A stretch of DNA of 64,000 nucleotides from an uncultured Muribaculaceae bacterium (GTDB lineage: Bacteria > Bacteroidota > Bacteroidia > Bacteroidales > Muribaculaceae). Of the stretch, positions 17,311 through 26,179 are shown piece after piece. A program made the position numbers and the translations under genes. The DNA is taken from NCBI GenBank assembly GCA_910584365.1, contig CAJUAF010000009.1, positions 72,386-136,385 on the forward strand, read 5' to 3'. Position 1 is the first letter of the stretch; every line of letters begins with the position of its first letter. A model generated the notes under the pieces. It had not been told where the DNA came from and ran no database searches. It was given only the letters and a program-made list of their open reading frames with translations.

Positions 17311-17467
17311 GCAAAAAACCGGAGATATCATCACTGATTTCTCCGGCGCCATATTAAATCAGATGAAGAGAAATACTATCTTCATTACACCAAATAACAA
17401 ATAAAAAATCATGTTCTGAATTCTTTAACAGATATTCATTAACCAAATAACAGTTAAAGGAACTTTC
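17311..17467 (-). ncRNA. Candidate small RNA with its own promoter and terminator
   Basis: A full Bacteroidetes promoter on the minus strand (17474-17505) predicts a start near 17467. The transcript would contain a hairpin (ATGAAGA at 17363-17369 with TCTTCAT at 17379-17385). It would end in a strong intrinsic terminator: CCGGAGA and TCTCCGG (17319-17346) followed in RNA by UUUUUUGC (17311-17318). The predicted RNA is about 155 nt. No convincing protein fits inside; the 64-codon frame at 17354-17548 begins upstream of the predicted start. The alternative is an attenuated leader of ptb. Confidence 0.6.
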
Positions 17468-17473
17468 ATAATG

Positions 17474-17505
17474 CAAAGATAAGACGAATATTTTAATCCT
17501 CCAAA
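17474..17505 (-). promoter_or_regulatory. Bacteroidetes-type promoter of the small RNA
   Basis: Read on the minus strand it has TTTG (17502-17505), a 20-bp spacer and TATCTTTG (17474-17481), an exact fit to the TTTG-N19-21-TAnnTTTG consensus. It lies in an AT-rich region and points left. Confidence 0.65.
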
Positions 17506-17716
17506 CATATTGCAATATTTTTTCTAAAAATTCTATCATTAAGCCCAACTATACCCTCTTAAACTTTCATCAGGCAAGTATTTTAACATATTTAATATTA
17601 TTTTTCCATTTTACCCTCTCTTTCATTCCGTAGAATTCTCCCTACTCCTCTGTGCATATCAGAAGTCGTATTCATAAATCATGCTTGATTACGGAAGAAA
17701 AATCCCCCGTTTTTTG

Positions 17717-17724
17717 TAACTTTG
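17717..17724 (+). promoter_or_regulatory. -7 box upstream of tsaD
   Basis: TAACTTTG matches TAnnTTTG and lies 24 bp before the tsaD ATG. No well-spaced TTG is present upstream, so only the -7 part is supported. Confidence 0.5.
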
Positions 17725-17747
17725 CAACAAAGTTTCCATTTACAGCC

Positions 17748-18764
17748 ATGTCAGTAACCATTCTCGGAATCGAATCATCCTGTGACGACACTTCCGCGGC
17801 CATAATCCGCGACGGACTGCTGTTGTCGAACGTCATAGCATCCCAAAGCGTACACGAAGAGTACGGCGGCGTAGTACCCGAACTGGCCTCCCGCGCCCAC
17901 CAGCAGAACATTGTCCCGGTAGTTGACGCGGCAATCCGCCGGGCGGGAATCACCCGCCGCGACCTCGACGCCATAGCTTTCACCCGTGGCCCCGGCCTGC
18001 TCGGCTCGCTGCTCGTAGGCACCTCTTTCGCCAAAGGGATGTCGCTCGGACTGAGGATTCCCCTGGTCGAAGTCAATCATCTCCACGGCCACGTGCTGAG
18101 CCATTTCGTGCGCCGTCAGCCCGACGACCGGGTGCCAGACTTCCCCTTCCTGGCCCTTCTGATATCGGGAGGGAACTCCCAGCTGGTCCTGGTCAGGGAC
18201 TACAACGATATGGAAATCATCGGTCAGACAATTGACGACGCAGCCGGCGAAGCCTTCGACAAATGTGCTAAAGTGATGGGGCTCCCCTATCCCGGCGGCC
18301 CTCATATCGACCGCCTCGCCACCGAAGGAAATCCCGCCGCCTTCCGGTTTGCCAAGCCCCACATCCCGGGATTCGATTACAGTTTCAGCGGCCTGAAAAC
18401 CTCTTTCCTCTATACCCTCCGCGACAATCTGAAGGTGAATCCAGACTTTATCGAGGAAAACCGCGCCGACCTGGCGGCGTCGCTTCAGAAGACGATAATC
18501 GACATTCTCCTCGACAAACTCGACAAAGCGGTAAAACATACCGGAGTGAAGACCATCGCCATCGGCGGAGGAGTCTCGGCCAATTCCGGAGTGCGCGCCG
18601 CCGTGGCCGACTATTGCGGTGAACACGGTCTGGAAGCGTTTATCCCCGAAAGGGCTTTCACCACCGACAACGCCGCAATGATCGCCATAGCCGGACAGTT
18701 CAAATATATGGCCCGGGAATTTTGCCCTTACGATGCCGCGCCATACGCCCGCGTCACGATGTGA
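17748..18764 (+). CDS. tsaD: tRNA N6-adenosine threonylcarbamoyltransferase
   Basis: This 338-residue ASKHA-fold protein transfers threonylcarbamoyl to A37 of ANN-decoding tRNAs, working with TsaB and TsaE. It begins VTILGIESSCDDTSAA and has the metal-binding HxxxH in VNHLHGHVLSHF (about 109-120), then ALLISGGNSQLVLV, and a C-terminal IGGGVSANSG and FTTDNAAMIA. The ATG at 17748 is chosen over an upstream in-frame start at 17652 because the conserved N-terminus begins here and the -7 box lies between the two. The gene is followed 31 bp later by pncC in the same direction. Confidence 0.96.
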   Translation: MSVTILGIESSCDDTSAAIIRDGLLLSNVIASQSVHEEYGGVVPELASRAHQQNIVPVVDAAIRRAGITRRDLDAIAFTRGPGLLGSLLVGTSFAKGMSLGLRIPLVEVNHLHGHVLSHFVRRQPDDRVPDFPFLALLISGGNSQLVLVRDYNDMEIIGQTIDDAAGEAFDKCAKVMGLPYPGGPHIDRLATEGNPAAFRFAKPHIPGFDYSFSGLKTSFLYTLRDNLKVNPDFIEENRADLAASLQKTIIDILLDKLDKAVKHTGVKTIAIGGGVSANSGVRAAVADYCGEHGLEAFIPERAFTTDNAAMIAIAGQFKYMAREFCPYDAAPYARVTM

Positions 18765-18795
18765 AAAACATTTGAATACCTAAAACAAACTAAAA

Positions 18796-19287
18796 ATGGA
18801 TCCTTATATACTGAGAGACCTGGAGGAGATAGCTCCCGACCTGCTTGACACGCTCCGCGAAAGAGGCCTAACACTGTCGACCGCCGAGAGCTGCACCGGA
18901 GGAAACATCGCCCACCATCTGACCCTCGTTCCCGGATGTTCCGACATCCTCCAGGGGGGCGCCGTCACTTATTCCAACCGGGCCAAATCCGATATTCTCG
19001 GGGTCGACCCCGCGGTCATCGAAGCCAACGGCGCCGTCTCCGAGCCCGTGGTGCGCGCGATGGCCCTGGGAGCCTGCAAGGCGTTCCGCACCGACTGCGC
19101 CGTAGCCACCTCCGGAATAGCCGGACCTGGCGGCGGCACCGATGACAAACCCGTAGGGACCGTATGGACCGCAGCCGTCACTCCCTCAGGCACCGTATCG
19201 GAAGTCTATCATCTTTCCGGCCCTCGCGCCGAGATTATCGACAAGGCCACTCTGCTTGCCCTGCGCCTCCTCATCAACGCTCTCTGA
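18796..19287 (+). CDS. pncC: CinA-family nicotinamide-nucleotide amidohydrolase
   Basis: This 163-residue protein is the stand-alone C-terminal CinA domain, which deamidates nicotinamide mononucleotide in NAD salvage. Conserved blocks are TLSTAESCTGGNIAHHLT (near residue 27), GAVTYSNRAKSDILGV, GAVSEPVVRAMA and the TSGIAGPGGGTDDKPVGTVW region. Length is normal for the single-domain form. It is co-directional with tsaD and ends before a strong terminator. Confidence 0.92.
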   Translation: MDPYILRDLEEIAPDLLDTLRERGLTLSTAESCTGGNIAHHLTLVPGCSDILQGGAVTYSNRAKSDILGVDPAVIEANGAVSEPVVRAMALGACKAFRTDCAVATSGIAGPGGGTDDKPVGTVWTAAVTPSGTVSEVYHLSGPRAEIIDKATLLALRLLINAL

Positions 19288-19370
19288 CGCACAGAGTCAG
19301 GACTGACTTTTTTCAGCTCCGCTGATAATCCGAAGCGCGTAGCCCCGCGCAATATTACATAAAACGCAAT

Positions 19371-19411
19371 AAAAATCCCCGCGCAGCCATTGCGGCCACG
19401 CGGGGATTTTT
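19371..19411. terminator. Bidirectional terminator between pncC and the M16 protease
   Basis: A perfect 13-bp inverted repeat, AAAAATCCCCGCG (19371-19383) and CGCGGGGATTTTT (19399-19411), gives a U-tract on both strands. It serves both convergent genes. Confidence 0.9.
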
Positions 19412-19430
19412 ATTGCTTTAATATTCTGTA

Positions 19431-22268
19431 TTACTCGGCGGCAGCTTCGGGAGCGGGGTCGAGAACTACGATACGGTAGCAGGAACCGGCGTTGAAGCGC
19501 TTCATGAAGTCTTTCACGTCGGCGGGAGTGAGGCTCTGGTAAAGCTCTACGTTTCCGTTGAAGACATCCACACCGTTGAGAGCGGTAGCGGCCATGGCAC
19601 CAAGCCATTCGTTGTTCTTCTCTTTGCCTTCCTGGGCCGACTTAACCTCGAACTCAATTACTTTGGCGAGTTCTTCGGGAGTCACGTCGGATTCCATATT
19701 CTTGAATTCCCGGGCGATAACCTCCAGCACCTGGTCTTTCATGTCAGGCTTCATGGGGAAGACAGACTGCATCATGGTGTTGGGATCGGAGATACGGCCC
19801 ATGTTGCCGGTAGCCCAGATGGAGTAAACAGCCCCCATGTCCTCGCGGACCTTCTTGAGAAGACGCTCGGTCAGAATCTGGCCGGCAACGTTTACCAGCG
19901 CGCGGTCCTTGGCGCTGTAAGGCATATTGCCGAATTCGAAGACAGCGGCATAGGTCTGGGGAGTCTGCATCGGAGTAGTGAACGTAGTCAGCTTCTCACC
20001 CTTCTTCATGCCGAACTTGTCGTCGATGGCGGGAGCTTTCGAAGCTGTGGCGGCATCGCCGGGCAGAGTGGCGATATACTGCTCTACAAGAGGCTTGAAC
20101 TGCTCCAGGTCGATGTTGCCGGCGAAGAAGAAAGTATAATCGGCGGCATTGGCGGTCATATCCTTTACAATCTGGTTGATCTGCTCAAGGGAAGCGTTTT
20201 CGACGGCGGCAACCGACAGGACATCCTTGCGGGGAGTGTTGTAGAGAGCCTTGCGGAGGTCGCGGCCGAAAACATACTGGGGATTGGTCTCCTGGTTGTG
20301 GAGGAAACCGGCCAGGGCGCTCTGGGTGGCCTGGAACTCGTCAGCCGACATATTGAACTGAGTGAAGTGGCTGTAAAGAAGCTCCATCATGGTCTTGAGG
20401 TCCTTCGGAGTGGAGTGACCGGAGATGTCGCGCACATAGTCGCCGAACTGGAAGCTGACGCCGCACTGCTTGCCCTGGAGATATTTCTGTATATCCTTAT
20501 AGGTGTAGGTTCCGAGTCCGTACTGGTTGAGACCCTCGGGGAGGAACACAAGAGTGTTGGCGTAGGTGTCGGGGTAAACCGAGGTTCCGCCCAGAGCCTG
20601 GGCGTCCATCAGGATTTCATCGGCCTTGAAGTCAGTCTTCTTGACAACGACCTTGGCTCCGTTGGAGAGGGTCCACTCTACGGCGCCCCACTGGGGAAGT
20701 TCCCGGGTGGAGACAATCTTGCCGGGAGCGGGAAGATTCTCGATGAGGGGTTCGGATTTCACTTCATCCACGAAAGGCTTGATATCCTCGGCGTCCACAG
20801 CGGCAGCCACGGCACGCATCTCGGCTTCGGTAGGCACTTTGACACCTTCCTTCTCGGGAACCATCAGGCAGACAACGCGATTATCTTCCGTAACCATCTG
20901 CTGGAGAGCCTGGTTGATCAGGTCAACGGGGAGCTGGGGAAGGAGCATGGTCATGATCTGATATTTCATTTCGATGCCGGTGGCCGGAGTGCCGTCGATG
21001 AAGTTGCGCACGTAGGAGTTCACGTAAGACTCGTTCTCGGCTTTCTCGCGGTTATTGTAGCTCTTCTCAAGCTGGGAAAGATACTCGCTGCGGGCACGGT
21101 CATATTCCGAGATGGTGAATCCGCCGCGGAGAGCGCGGAGAAGCTCGCGGTAAACGGCAGCGTAGGTAGGGAGGATGTCATCTCCCTTGCCGATACCGAT
21201 AACGGCGAGGGCGTCCTCGGTCGAAGCAAGGAAATAGTTGCCGTAATATGATCCGGCTGCTGCAAAGGGAGAGTCGGGAGTGGCGGCAATCTCGTTGAGG
21301 CGGTTGTTGAGCATACTGGTGATCATGTCGGTGACATAGTCCTGCATCCAGTAAGCCATAGTGTTGCGCATCGCCATCGGGATGGTGTCGTTCTTGAAAT
21401 AGATAGTGACACGCGAGTTGGACATTTCGGGGTCGGCTCCGATGGCGTAGATTGTGCCGGGGGTCTTGGGAACACCCTCGTAGGTACGCTCCTTGACCTG
21501 GGCGGGCATCTTGATAGGCGAGAAGATTTCTACGATTTTCTGTTCGATGCGGTCTACGTCAATGTCACCGACAACCACGATACCCTGCTGGTCGGGGCGG
21601 TACCATGTCTCATAGTAGTCGCGAAGCACTTCGGGCTTGAAGTTCATCACTACGTCCATCGTACCGATCGGCAGACGGTAGCCGTATTTGGAACCGGGCA
21701 TCATCGTCGGGGCGAGCTGCTCCATGAGGCGCTGCTGGCCTACGTTGCGCGAGCGCCATTCCTGCTGGATCACGCCGCGTTCCTTGTCGATTTCGGCGGG
21801 TTCAAGAAGCAGACCGTCGGCCCAGTCGTGGAGAATCAGCAGACAGGAGTCCTGCACGGCGGTGCTGGCCGTGGGGACATTGGAGATGTTGTAGACAGTC
21901 TCGTCGATGGAGGTGTAGGCGTTGAGGTTCTCCCCGAATTTCACACCTTTGGATTCAAGCCAGGTGATAATCTTGTTGTCGGGGAAATTCACTGTGCCGT
22001 TGAAGCACATATGCTCCAGGAAGTGGGCCAGACCGCGCTGGTCGTCGTTCTCGAGAGCAGAACCGACTTTCTGGGCGATGTAGAAGTCAGCCTGCCCTTT
22101 GGGAGTCTCGTTGTGACGGATATAATAGGTAAGTCCGTTGGGGAGGATTCCCTTTCTTACAGCCGGATCCAGGGGCAGAGGATCTGTCGGCATCTGAGCT
22201 TTGGCCGGGATGGCCAGAGTGGCGACCCCTATCAGTACGAAAAGGAGTCTGGAAAAGATTTTTCTCAT
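19431..22268 (-). CDS. Secreted M16 (pitrilysin) family zinc protease, PqqL-like
   Basis: This 945-residue protein has a signal peptide (MRKIFSRLLFVLIGVATLAIPAKAQ) and two M16 repeats. The first (about 30-270) is catalytic, with the inverted zinc motif HxxEH in AHFLEHMCFNGT (H82, E85, H86) and downstream acidic residues. The second half (about 510-920) lacks the motif and is structural. It is expected in the periplasm and probably degrades small proteins or peptides. It stands alone on the minus strand with a terminator behind it. The length, about twice the usual single M16 unit, matches the fused two-domain form common in Bacteroidetes. Confidence 0.93.
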   Translation of the reverse strand: MRKIFSRLLFVLIGVATLAIPAKAQMPTDPLPLDPAVRKGILPNGLTYYIRHNETPKGQADFYIAQKVGSALENDDQRGLAHFLEHMCFNGTVNFPDNKIITWLESKGVKFGENLNAYTSIDETVYNISNVPTASTAVQDSCLLILHDWADGLLLEPAEIDKERGVIQQEWRSRNVGQQRLMEQLAPTMMPGSKYGYRLPIGTMDVVMNFKPEVLRDYYETWYRPDQQGIVVVGDIDVDRIEQKIVEIFSPIKMPAQVKERTYEGVPKTPGTIYAIGADPEMSNSRVTIYFKNDTIPMAMRNTMAYWMQDYVTDMITSMLNNRLNEIAATPDSPFAAAGSYYGNYFLASTEDALAVIGIGKGDDILPTYAAVYRELLRALRGGFTISEYDRARSEYLSQLEKSYNNREKAENESYVNSYVRNFIDGTPATGIEMKYQIMTMLLPQLPVDLINQALQQMVTEDNRVVCLMVPEKEGVKVPTEAEMRAVAAAVDAEDIKPFVDEVKSEPLIENLPAPGKIVSTRELPQWGAVEWTLSNGAKVVVKKTDFKADEILMDAQALGGTSVYPDTYANTLVFLPEGLNQYGLGTYTYKDIQKYLQGKQCGVSFQFGDYVRDISGHSTPKDLKTMMELLYSHFTQFNMSADEFQATQSALAGFLHNQETNPQYVFGRDLRKALYNTPRKDVLSVAAVENASLEQINQIVKDMTANAADYTFFFAGNIDLEQFKPLVEQYIATLPGDAATASKAPAIDDKFGMKKGEKLTTFTTPMQTPQTYAAVFEFGNMPYSAKDRALVNVAGQILTERLLKKVREDMGAVYSIWATGNMGRISDPNTMMQSVFPMKPDMKDQVLEVIAREFKNMESDVTPEELAKVIEFEVKSAQEGKEKNNEWLGAMAATALNGVDVFNGNVELYQSLTPADVKDFMKRFNAGSCYRIVVLDPAPEAAAE

Positions 22269-22419
22269 TACTTGAAAAACACTTATGATGAATATTACTT
22301 TATGTATTCAACCTGGAGGCTGAAACCGGATTTCAGCACACACTCCGAATAGTTAGACGTCGAAAATCCCCAAAGGTTGCATACTTTTCCGAAAAAATTC
22401 AGATATTTTTGCCGGAGAA

Positions 22420-23796
22420 TCATCCGAACAGGCGGCGGAACGCTTCCTCGACCCGGGTGACCTCCACCACTTCAATGTTCAGTCTGGAAAGCTCCACCCC
22501 CTTGAGGGCGCCCCGGGGGATGATTATGGAGCGCATCCCGAGTTTGTCGGCCTCGCGGACGCGCTGTTCCATACGGGTGACGGGGCGGATTTCGCCGCTC
22601 AGTCCCACCTCCCCGCTGAGACACACTCCCTGCTGTACCGCCATATCGACGTTTGAGGAAAGAATCGCGGCGATCACGGCAAGGTCAAGGGCCGGATCGG
22701 AGACTTTCAGCCCTCCGGCGATATTGAGGAACACATCCTTCTGGGCCAGCTTGAAGCCGACCCGTTTCTCCAGCACGGCCAGGAGCATATTCATCCTCTT
22801 GGAGTCGAATCCCGTCACTGCCCGCTGGGGAGTGCCGTAGGCGGCGGTGCTGACAAGCGCCTGCGTTTCGATCAGAAAAGGACGGATCCCCTCCAGGGTA
22901 ACCCCCACGGCGCTCCCCGAGAGCAGTTCCCCCTCATGCTGGGACAACAGCATTTCGGACGGATTGGCTACCTCGCGCAGTCCGCGCTGACACATTTCAT
23001 AGATCCCCAGCTCCGACGTATTGCCGAAGCGGTTCTTCGTAGCCCGCAGGATACGGTACATATACTGGCGGTCCCCCTCGAACTGCAGCACCGCGTCGAC
23101 TATATGCTCCAGCACTTTCGGGCCGGCCAGCGAGCCTTCCTTATTTATATGGCCTATCAGCAACACCGGCACCCCCGATTCCTTGGCATAGCGGAGCAGC
23201 GACGCGGCGCACTCGCGCACCTGGCTGACGCTCCCTGCCGATGACTCTATAGTGTCGGAGGCGATCGTCTGTATGGAATCGACTATCAGCAGTTCGGGCT
23301 GGATGGTTTCTATATGGGAGAATATATTTTCAAGGGAGGTCTCGGTGACCACGTAGCAGTTGTCGCTCATGCGGCCGATACGGTCGGCCCGGAGTTTTAT
23401 CTGAGTGGCGCTCTCCTCGCCGGAGACATACAGAATCCGGCGCGATTTTATGGAAAGAATATTCTGAAGGACAAGAGTGGACTTGCCGATTCCCGGCTCC
23501 CCCCCGATGAGGACCATCGAACCGGGGACAAGTCCCCCGCCGAGGACGCGGTTAAGCTCCTCGCTCGGAAGATGGATGCGCGGTTCCCGCGCGGTCTCGA
23601 TTTCAGAAACTTTCCGGGGTACGGAGCGCGGGGTCTTTCCCAACGGCACTTTCGCCGAGGCGCGGGAGACTGGGCGGACTTTCTCCTCCACCATCGTGTT
23701 CCACGCTCCGCAGGCCGGACATCTCCCCTCCCATTTCGGGGAGTCGGCCCCGCATTCGCTGCAGAACCATACCGATTTCTCTTTCGCTTTTCCCAT
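22420..23796 (-). CDS. radA: DNA repair protein RadA (Sms)
   Basis: This 458-residue RecA-like ATPase helps process recombination intermediates. The domains are an N-terminal C4 zinc finger (C12, C15, C26, C29), an ATPase core with Walker A GGEPGIGKST (98-107), the RadA signature KNRFG, and a C-terminal Lon-protease-like domain (about 290-458). It lies 30 bp downstream of the TrmH methyltransferase gene and is probably co-transcribed with it. Length and motifs are complete. Confidence 0.96.
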   Translation of the reverse strand: MGKAKEKSVWFCSECGADSPKWEGRCPACGAWNTMVEEKVRPVSRASAKVPLGKTPRSVPRKVSEIETAREPRIHLPSEELNRVLGGGLVPGSMVLIGGEPGIGKSTLVLQNILSIKSRRILYVSGEESATQIKLRADRIGRMSDNCYVVTETSLENIFSHIETIQPELLIVDSIQTIASDTIESSAGSVSQVRECAASLLRYAKESGVPVLLIGHINKEGSLAGPKVLEHIVDAVLQFEGDRQYMYRILRATKNRFGNTSELGIYEMCQRGLREVANPSEMLLSQHEGELLSGSAVGVTLEGIRPFLIETQALVSTAAYGTPQRAVTGFDSKRMNMLLAVLEKRVGFKLAQKDVFLNIAGGLKVSDPALDLAVIAAILSSNVDMAVQQGVCLSGEVGLSGEIRPVTRMEQRVREADKLGMRSIIIPRGALKGVELSRLNIEVVEVTRVEEAFRRLFG

Positions 23797-23826
23797 CTGG
23801 TTTTGTGAACTGGATTAAGAGCTGTT

Positions 23827-24630
23827 TTACACAAGATTTACACGGCGCCGGAATTCGGCCACGGTGACCGCGGCGGCCGTGCCGACGTTCAGGGACTCAA
23901 CCGTCGGGGCGTCGGGCGGAAAGGAGGGAATCCGGATGCGGCAGCTGACGGCAGACTCCACTTCCGGGGAAATACCGTTCCCTTCGTTGCCCATCACAAT
24001 CACGCCGCCGCGTCCCAGCCGGGCCCGGTAGATGTCATCTCCATCAAGAAACGTCCCGTAGACGGCGGTTCCTTTCCCGGCCAGCCCCCCAAGAGTCGCG
24101 GCCAGGTCGCAGTAAACAACCTTCACTCGGGCCAGGGCTCCCATTGTGGACTGCAGCACTTTGGGATTGAAGACATCGACGGTGTCCCGCGAGGCAAGGA
24201 CGGTGTGGATTCCGAACCAGTCGGCCACGCGCAGTATCGTCCCCAGATTCCCGGGGTCCTGGATGCGGTCGAGGGCCAGGAGGAGTTCGTCCCCGCCTGG
24301 GGCTGGGAGTTCCCCGTTATTCTCATCCTCGGGAAGCTCGAACACGCCCAGCACCCCCTGGGGAGCCGACATAGACGATATCCGCTCCAGTTCGTCGTTC
24401 CGGGCGATCAGCAGTTCCCCGTCTGAAAGCGGGTGTCCCGCAAGGCTGTCAGCCAACGGACCGTTCTCCTCCAGCCATCCGGAGGTGGCCACAAGATAAC
24501 GCAGCGGAAAGACAGGGAGAAGTTCCCGGAGGCTACGGATGCCTTCGGCAACGAACAGTCCCTCCTGGCGCCGCTTGCGTGCGGAACCGAGCGAGGAGAT
24601 GAGTTTTCTCTGGGAAGCGGTCAGTCTCAT
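23827..24630 (-). CDS. TrmH/SpoU-family RNA 2'-O-methyltransferase
   Basis: This 267-residue protein has an N-terminal substrate-binding domain (about 1-100; LISSLGSARKRRQEGLFVAEG) and a SpoU methyltransferase domain. The knot motifs are LALDRIQDPGNLGTILR, VIMGNEGNGISPE and VESLNVGTAAAVTVAEF. It should methylate ribose in rRNA or tRNA with S-adenosylmethionine; the target nucleotide cannot be read from the sequence. A -7 box (TATTTTTG on the minus strand, 24668-24675) lies 38 bp upstream. It is transcribed towards radA. Confidence 0.9.
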   Translation of the reverse strand: MRLTASQRKLISSLGSARKRRQEGLFVAEGIRSLRELLPVFPLRYLVATSGWLEENGPLADSLAGHPLSDGELLIARNDELERISSMSAPQGVLGVFELPEDENNGELPAPGGDELLLALDRIQDPGNLGTILRVADWFGIHTVLASRDTVDVFNPKVLQSTMGALARVKVVYCDLAATLGGLAGKGTAVYGTFLDGDDIYRARLGRGGVIVMGNEGNGISPEVESAVSCRIRIPSFPPDAPTVESLNVGTAAAVTVAEFRRRVNLV

Positions 24631-24820
24631 ATATGTGCTTATGAAATACCCGGATAAGTTACAGATGCAAAAATACGAAAAAAATAACTCCCGGCCACTA
24701 TTTCCCGCGATAAAAATAGATTCCGCGTAAGTCAGGCCGGGCTCCCGGGGAGTAATTTGAGGAGACCTCTCTGAACCGCATCCGCTCCGGATATGTTTTT
24801 ATAATGTGAATACATCTACG

Positions 24821-25309
24821 ATGGACATAAGAATCACCAGAGTGGCTGACCTGTCGGACCGCTGCCACCTCAACCGCTGGGAATTGCTCCGCTACGGAAG
24901 CAATCCCGAAAATATCGCCGTCGACCTGAGGGCCTCTCTTGACCGGGACGTTCCCCGCGAGCGGCTTGCGCTGGTGCTGACAGCCACCTATACCTATATG
25001 CGCGGCATGATAAAACGTCCCTTGCTGGAATATGCCGTCGTGGCGGAGTTCGAAATTCCGGAAATGAGCGGATACGTGAAATTCACCCCATCGCACGAAA
25101 CGGTCTCAGTCCCGCCGTCGCTGATGAATCTTATGCTTTGTGTGGCCGTAGGCGCTCTCCGGGGCATGATAGCCCGGAAGACATCCGGGACTCCGCTCGA
25201 GAACCATCCCCTTCCGCTGATCAACATCTCCTCCCTGGTCAGCAAACTGATATACGGCGAAAGGGCCGACAACCGCGTCGTCCCCCTCGAAGAACCTGTC
25301 TGCGGATGA
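24821..25309 (+). CDS. Hypothetical protein with weak SecB-like features
   Basis: This 162-residue soluble protein has no signal peptide or membrane segment. I do not recognise a named family. The second half (LMNLMLCVAVGALRGMIARK, then LPLINISSLVSKL) resembles the end of the SecB chaperone fold, where a helix is followed by an L-P-P-V-N-F-like strand, and the first half is predicted beta-rich. That is a weak inference. The ATG at 24821 is preferred; a GTG at 24806 would add five residues. It is divergent from the TrmH gene and followed by the DUF3108 pair. Confidence 0.7.
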   Translation: MDIRITRVADLSDRCHLNRWELLRYGSNPENIAVDLRASLDRDVPRERLALVLTATYTYMRGMIKRPLLEYAVVAEFEIPEMSGYVKFTPSHETVSVPPSLMNLMLCVAVGALRGMIARKTSGTPLENHPLPLINISSLVSKLIYGERADNRVVPLEEPVCG

Positions 25310-25384
25310 TCGGCTCACAGCAGATTAAGCTACTTTTAATTAAGAAATTAATTCTTTTAAGAATACCGACAAACGTTTTTAACT

Positions 25385-26149
25385 ATGAAAAATTTATTTA
25401 TGATTGCGGGAATACTCCTGGCATTGCTCCCCGTGGAGATGAAAGCGTGGACAGTCCCGCAGGAGACACTGGAGTATGAAGTCCATTACAAATGGGGGCT
25501 TATCAACGCCAATGCCGGAGTGGCGACCATCAAGACTGAACCCGTGCCCGGCACCAACCTGTTCAGAGCTACCCTTACCGGGAAATCCGTCAATCTCTTA
25601 GGCCATTATTATGAGGCCGGCGACGTACTGACCGGCACCATGCTCGCCGATTCTTTCCGTCCGGTCTACAACGAAAGGATAACCCAGGAATCGGGAGAGT
25701 TCACAATCGAGACCGTCTGCTACGACCATTCCGGGGGGACCGCCTCCGGAGAGTCTTTCAAGACCCTCCCCGACGGCACCACCGTAAAATCCCGCGTAAG
25801 CCATTACGGGGGAGGCCTCACACTGGATCTGCTGGCAGTGTTCTATTATATGCGTCAGGTCGACTACCAGGCCATGCAGCCTGGCCAGACGGTCACCGTC
25901 AACGTGTTCGCCGGCTCCAGCCCGGAAGTGCTTACGATTGTCTATAACGGACAGGAGACGATGGAATACCAGGGCCAGCAACGCCAGGTCTACCGCGTAA
26001 GTATGTCATTCACCGCCCGCAACGGAGGCGCCGGCACTTCCGATTCGATGAGCGCGGTCATATCGGCCAATTACAGCCGCATCCCTCTCATAGTCGACGG
26101 CAAACTCAAGTTCGGCCATCTCCACTGCAGCTTTATCGGGAACGAATAA
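25385..26149 (+). CDS. DUF3108-domain secreted protein (first paralogue)
   Basis: This 254-residue protein has a signal peptide (MKNLFMIAGILLALLPVEMKA) and a DUF3108 domain, a beta-rich periplasmic domain of unknown function. Key blocks are ETLEYEVHYKWGLINANAGVA, LDLLAVFYYMRQVDY, VTVNVFAGSSPEVLTI and ANYSRIPLIVDGKL. The next gene is a paralogue that shares KWGLIN, (L/M)DLL/M..FYFMRQLDY and SSRIPLL. The tandem pair is probably the product of a duplication and forms an operon (30-bp gap). Confidence 0.88.
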   Translation: MKNLFMIAGILLALLPVEMKAWTVPQETLEYEVHYKWGLINANAGVATIKTEPVPGTNLFRATLTGKSVNLLGHYYEAGDVLTGTMLADSFRPVYNERITQESGEFTIETVCYDHSGGTASGESFKTLPDGTTVKSRVSHYGGGLTLDLLAVFYYMRQVDYQAMQPGQTVTVNVFAGSSPEVLTIVYNGQETMEYQGQQRQVYRVSMSFTARNGGAGTSDSMSAVISANYSRIPLIVDGKLKFGHLHCSFIGNE

Positions 26150-26179
26150 ACTTTCCGCTCCCGGAAGCGTCTAACAGTC

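Noticed and set aside
17354..17548. 64-codon minus-strand frame near the small RNA candidate
   Set aside because: Its start lies upstream of the predicted transcription start, and the composition is simply that of AT-rich DNA; no protein family is recognisable.
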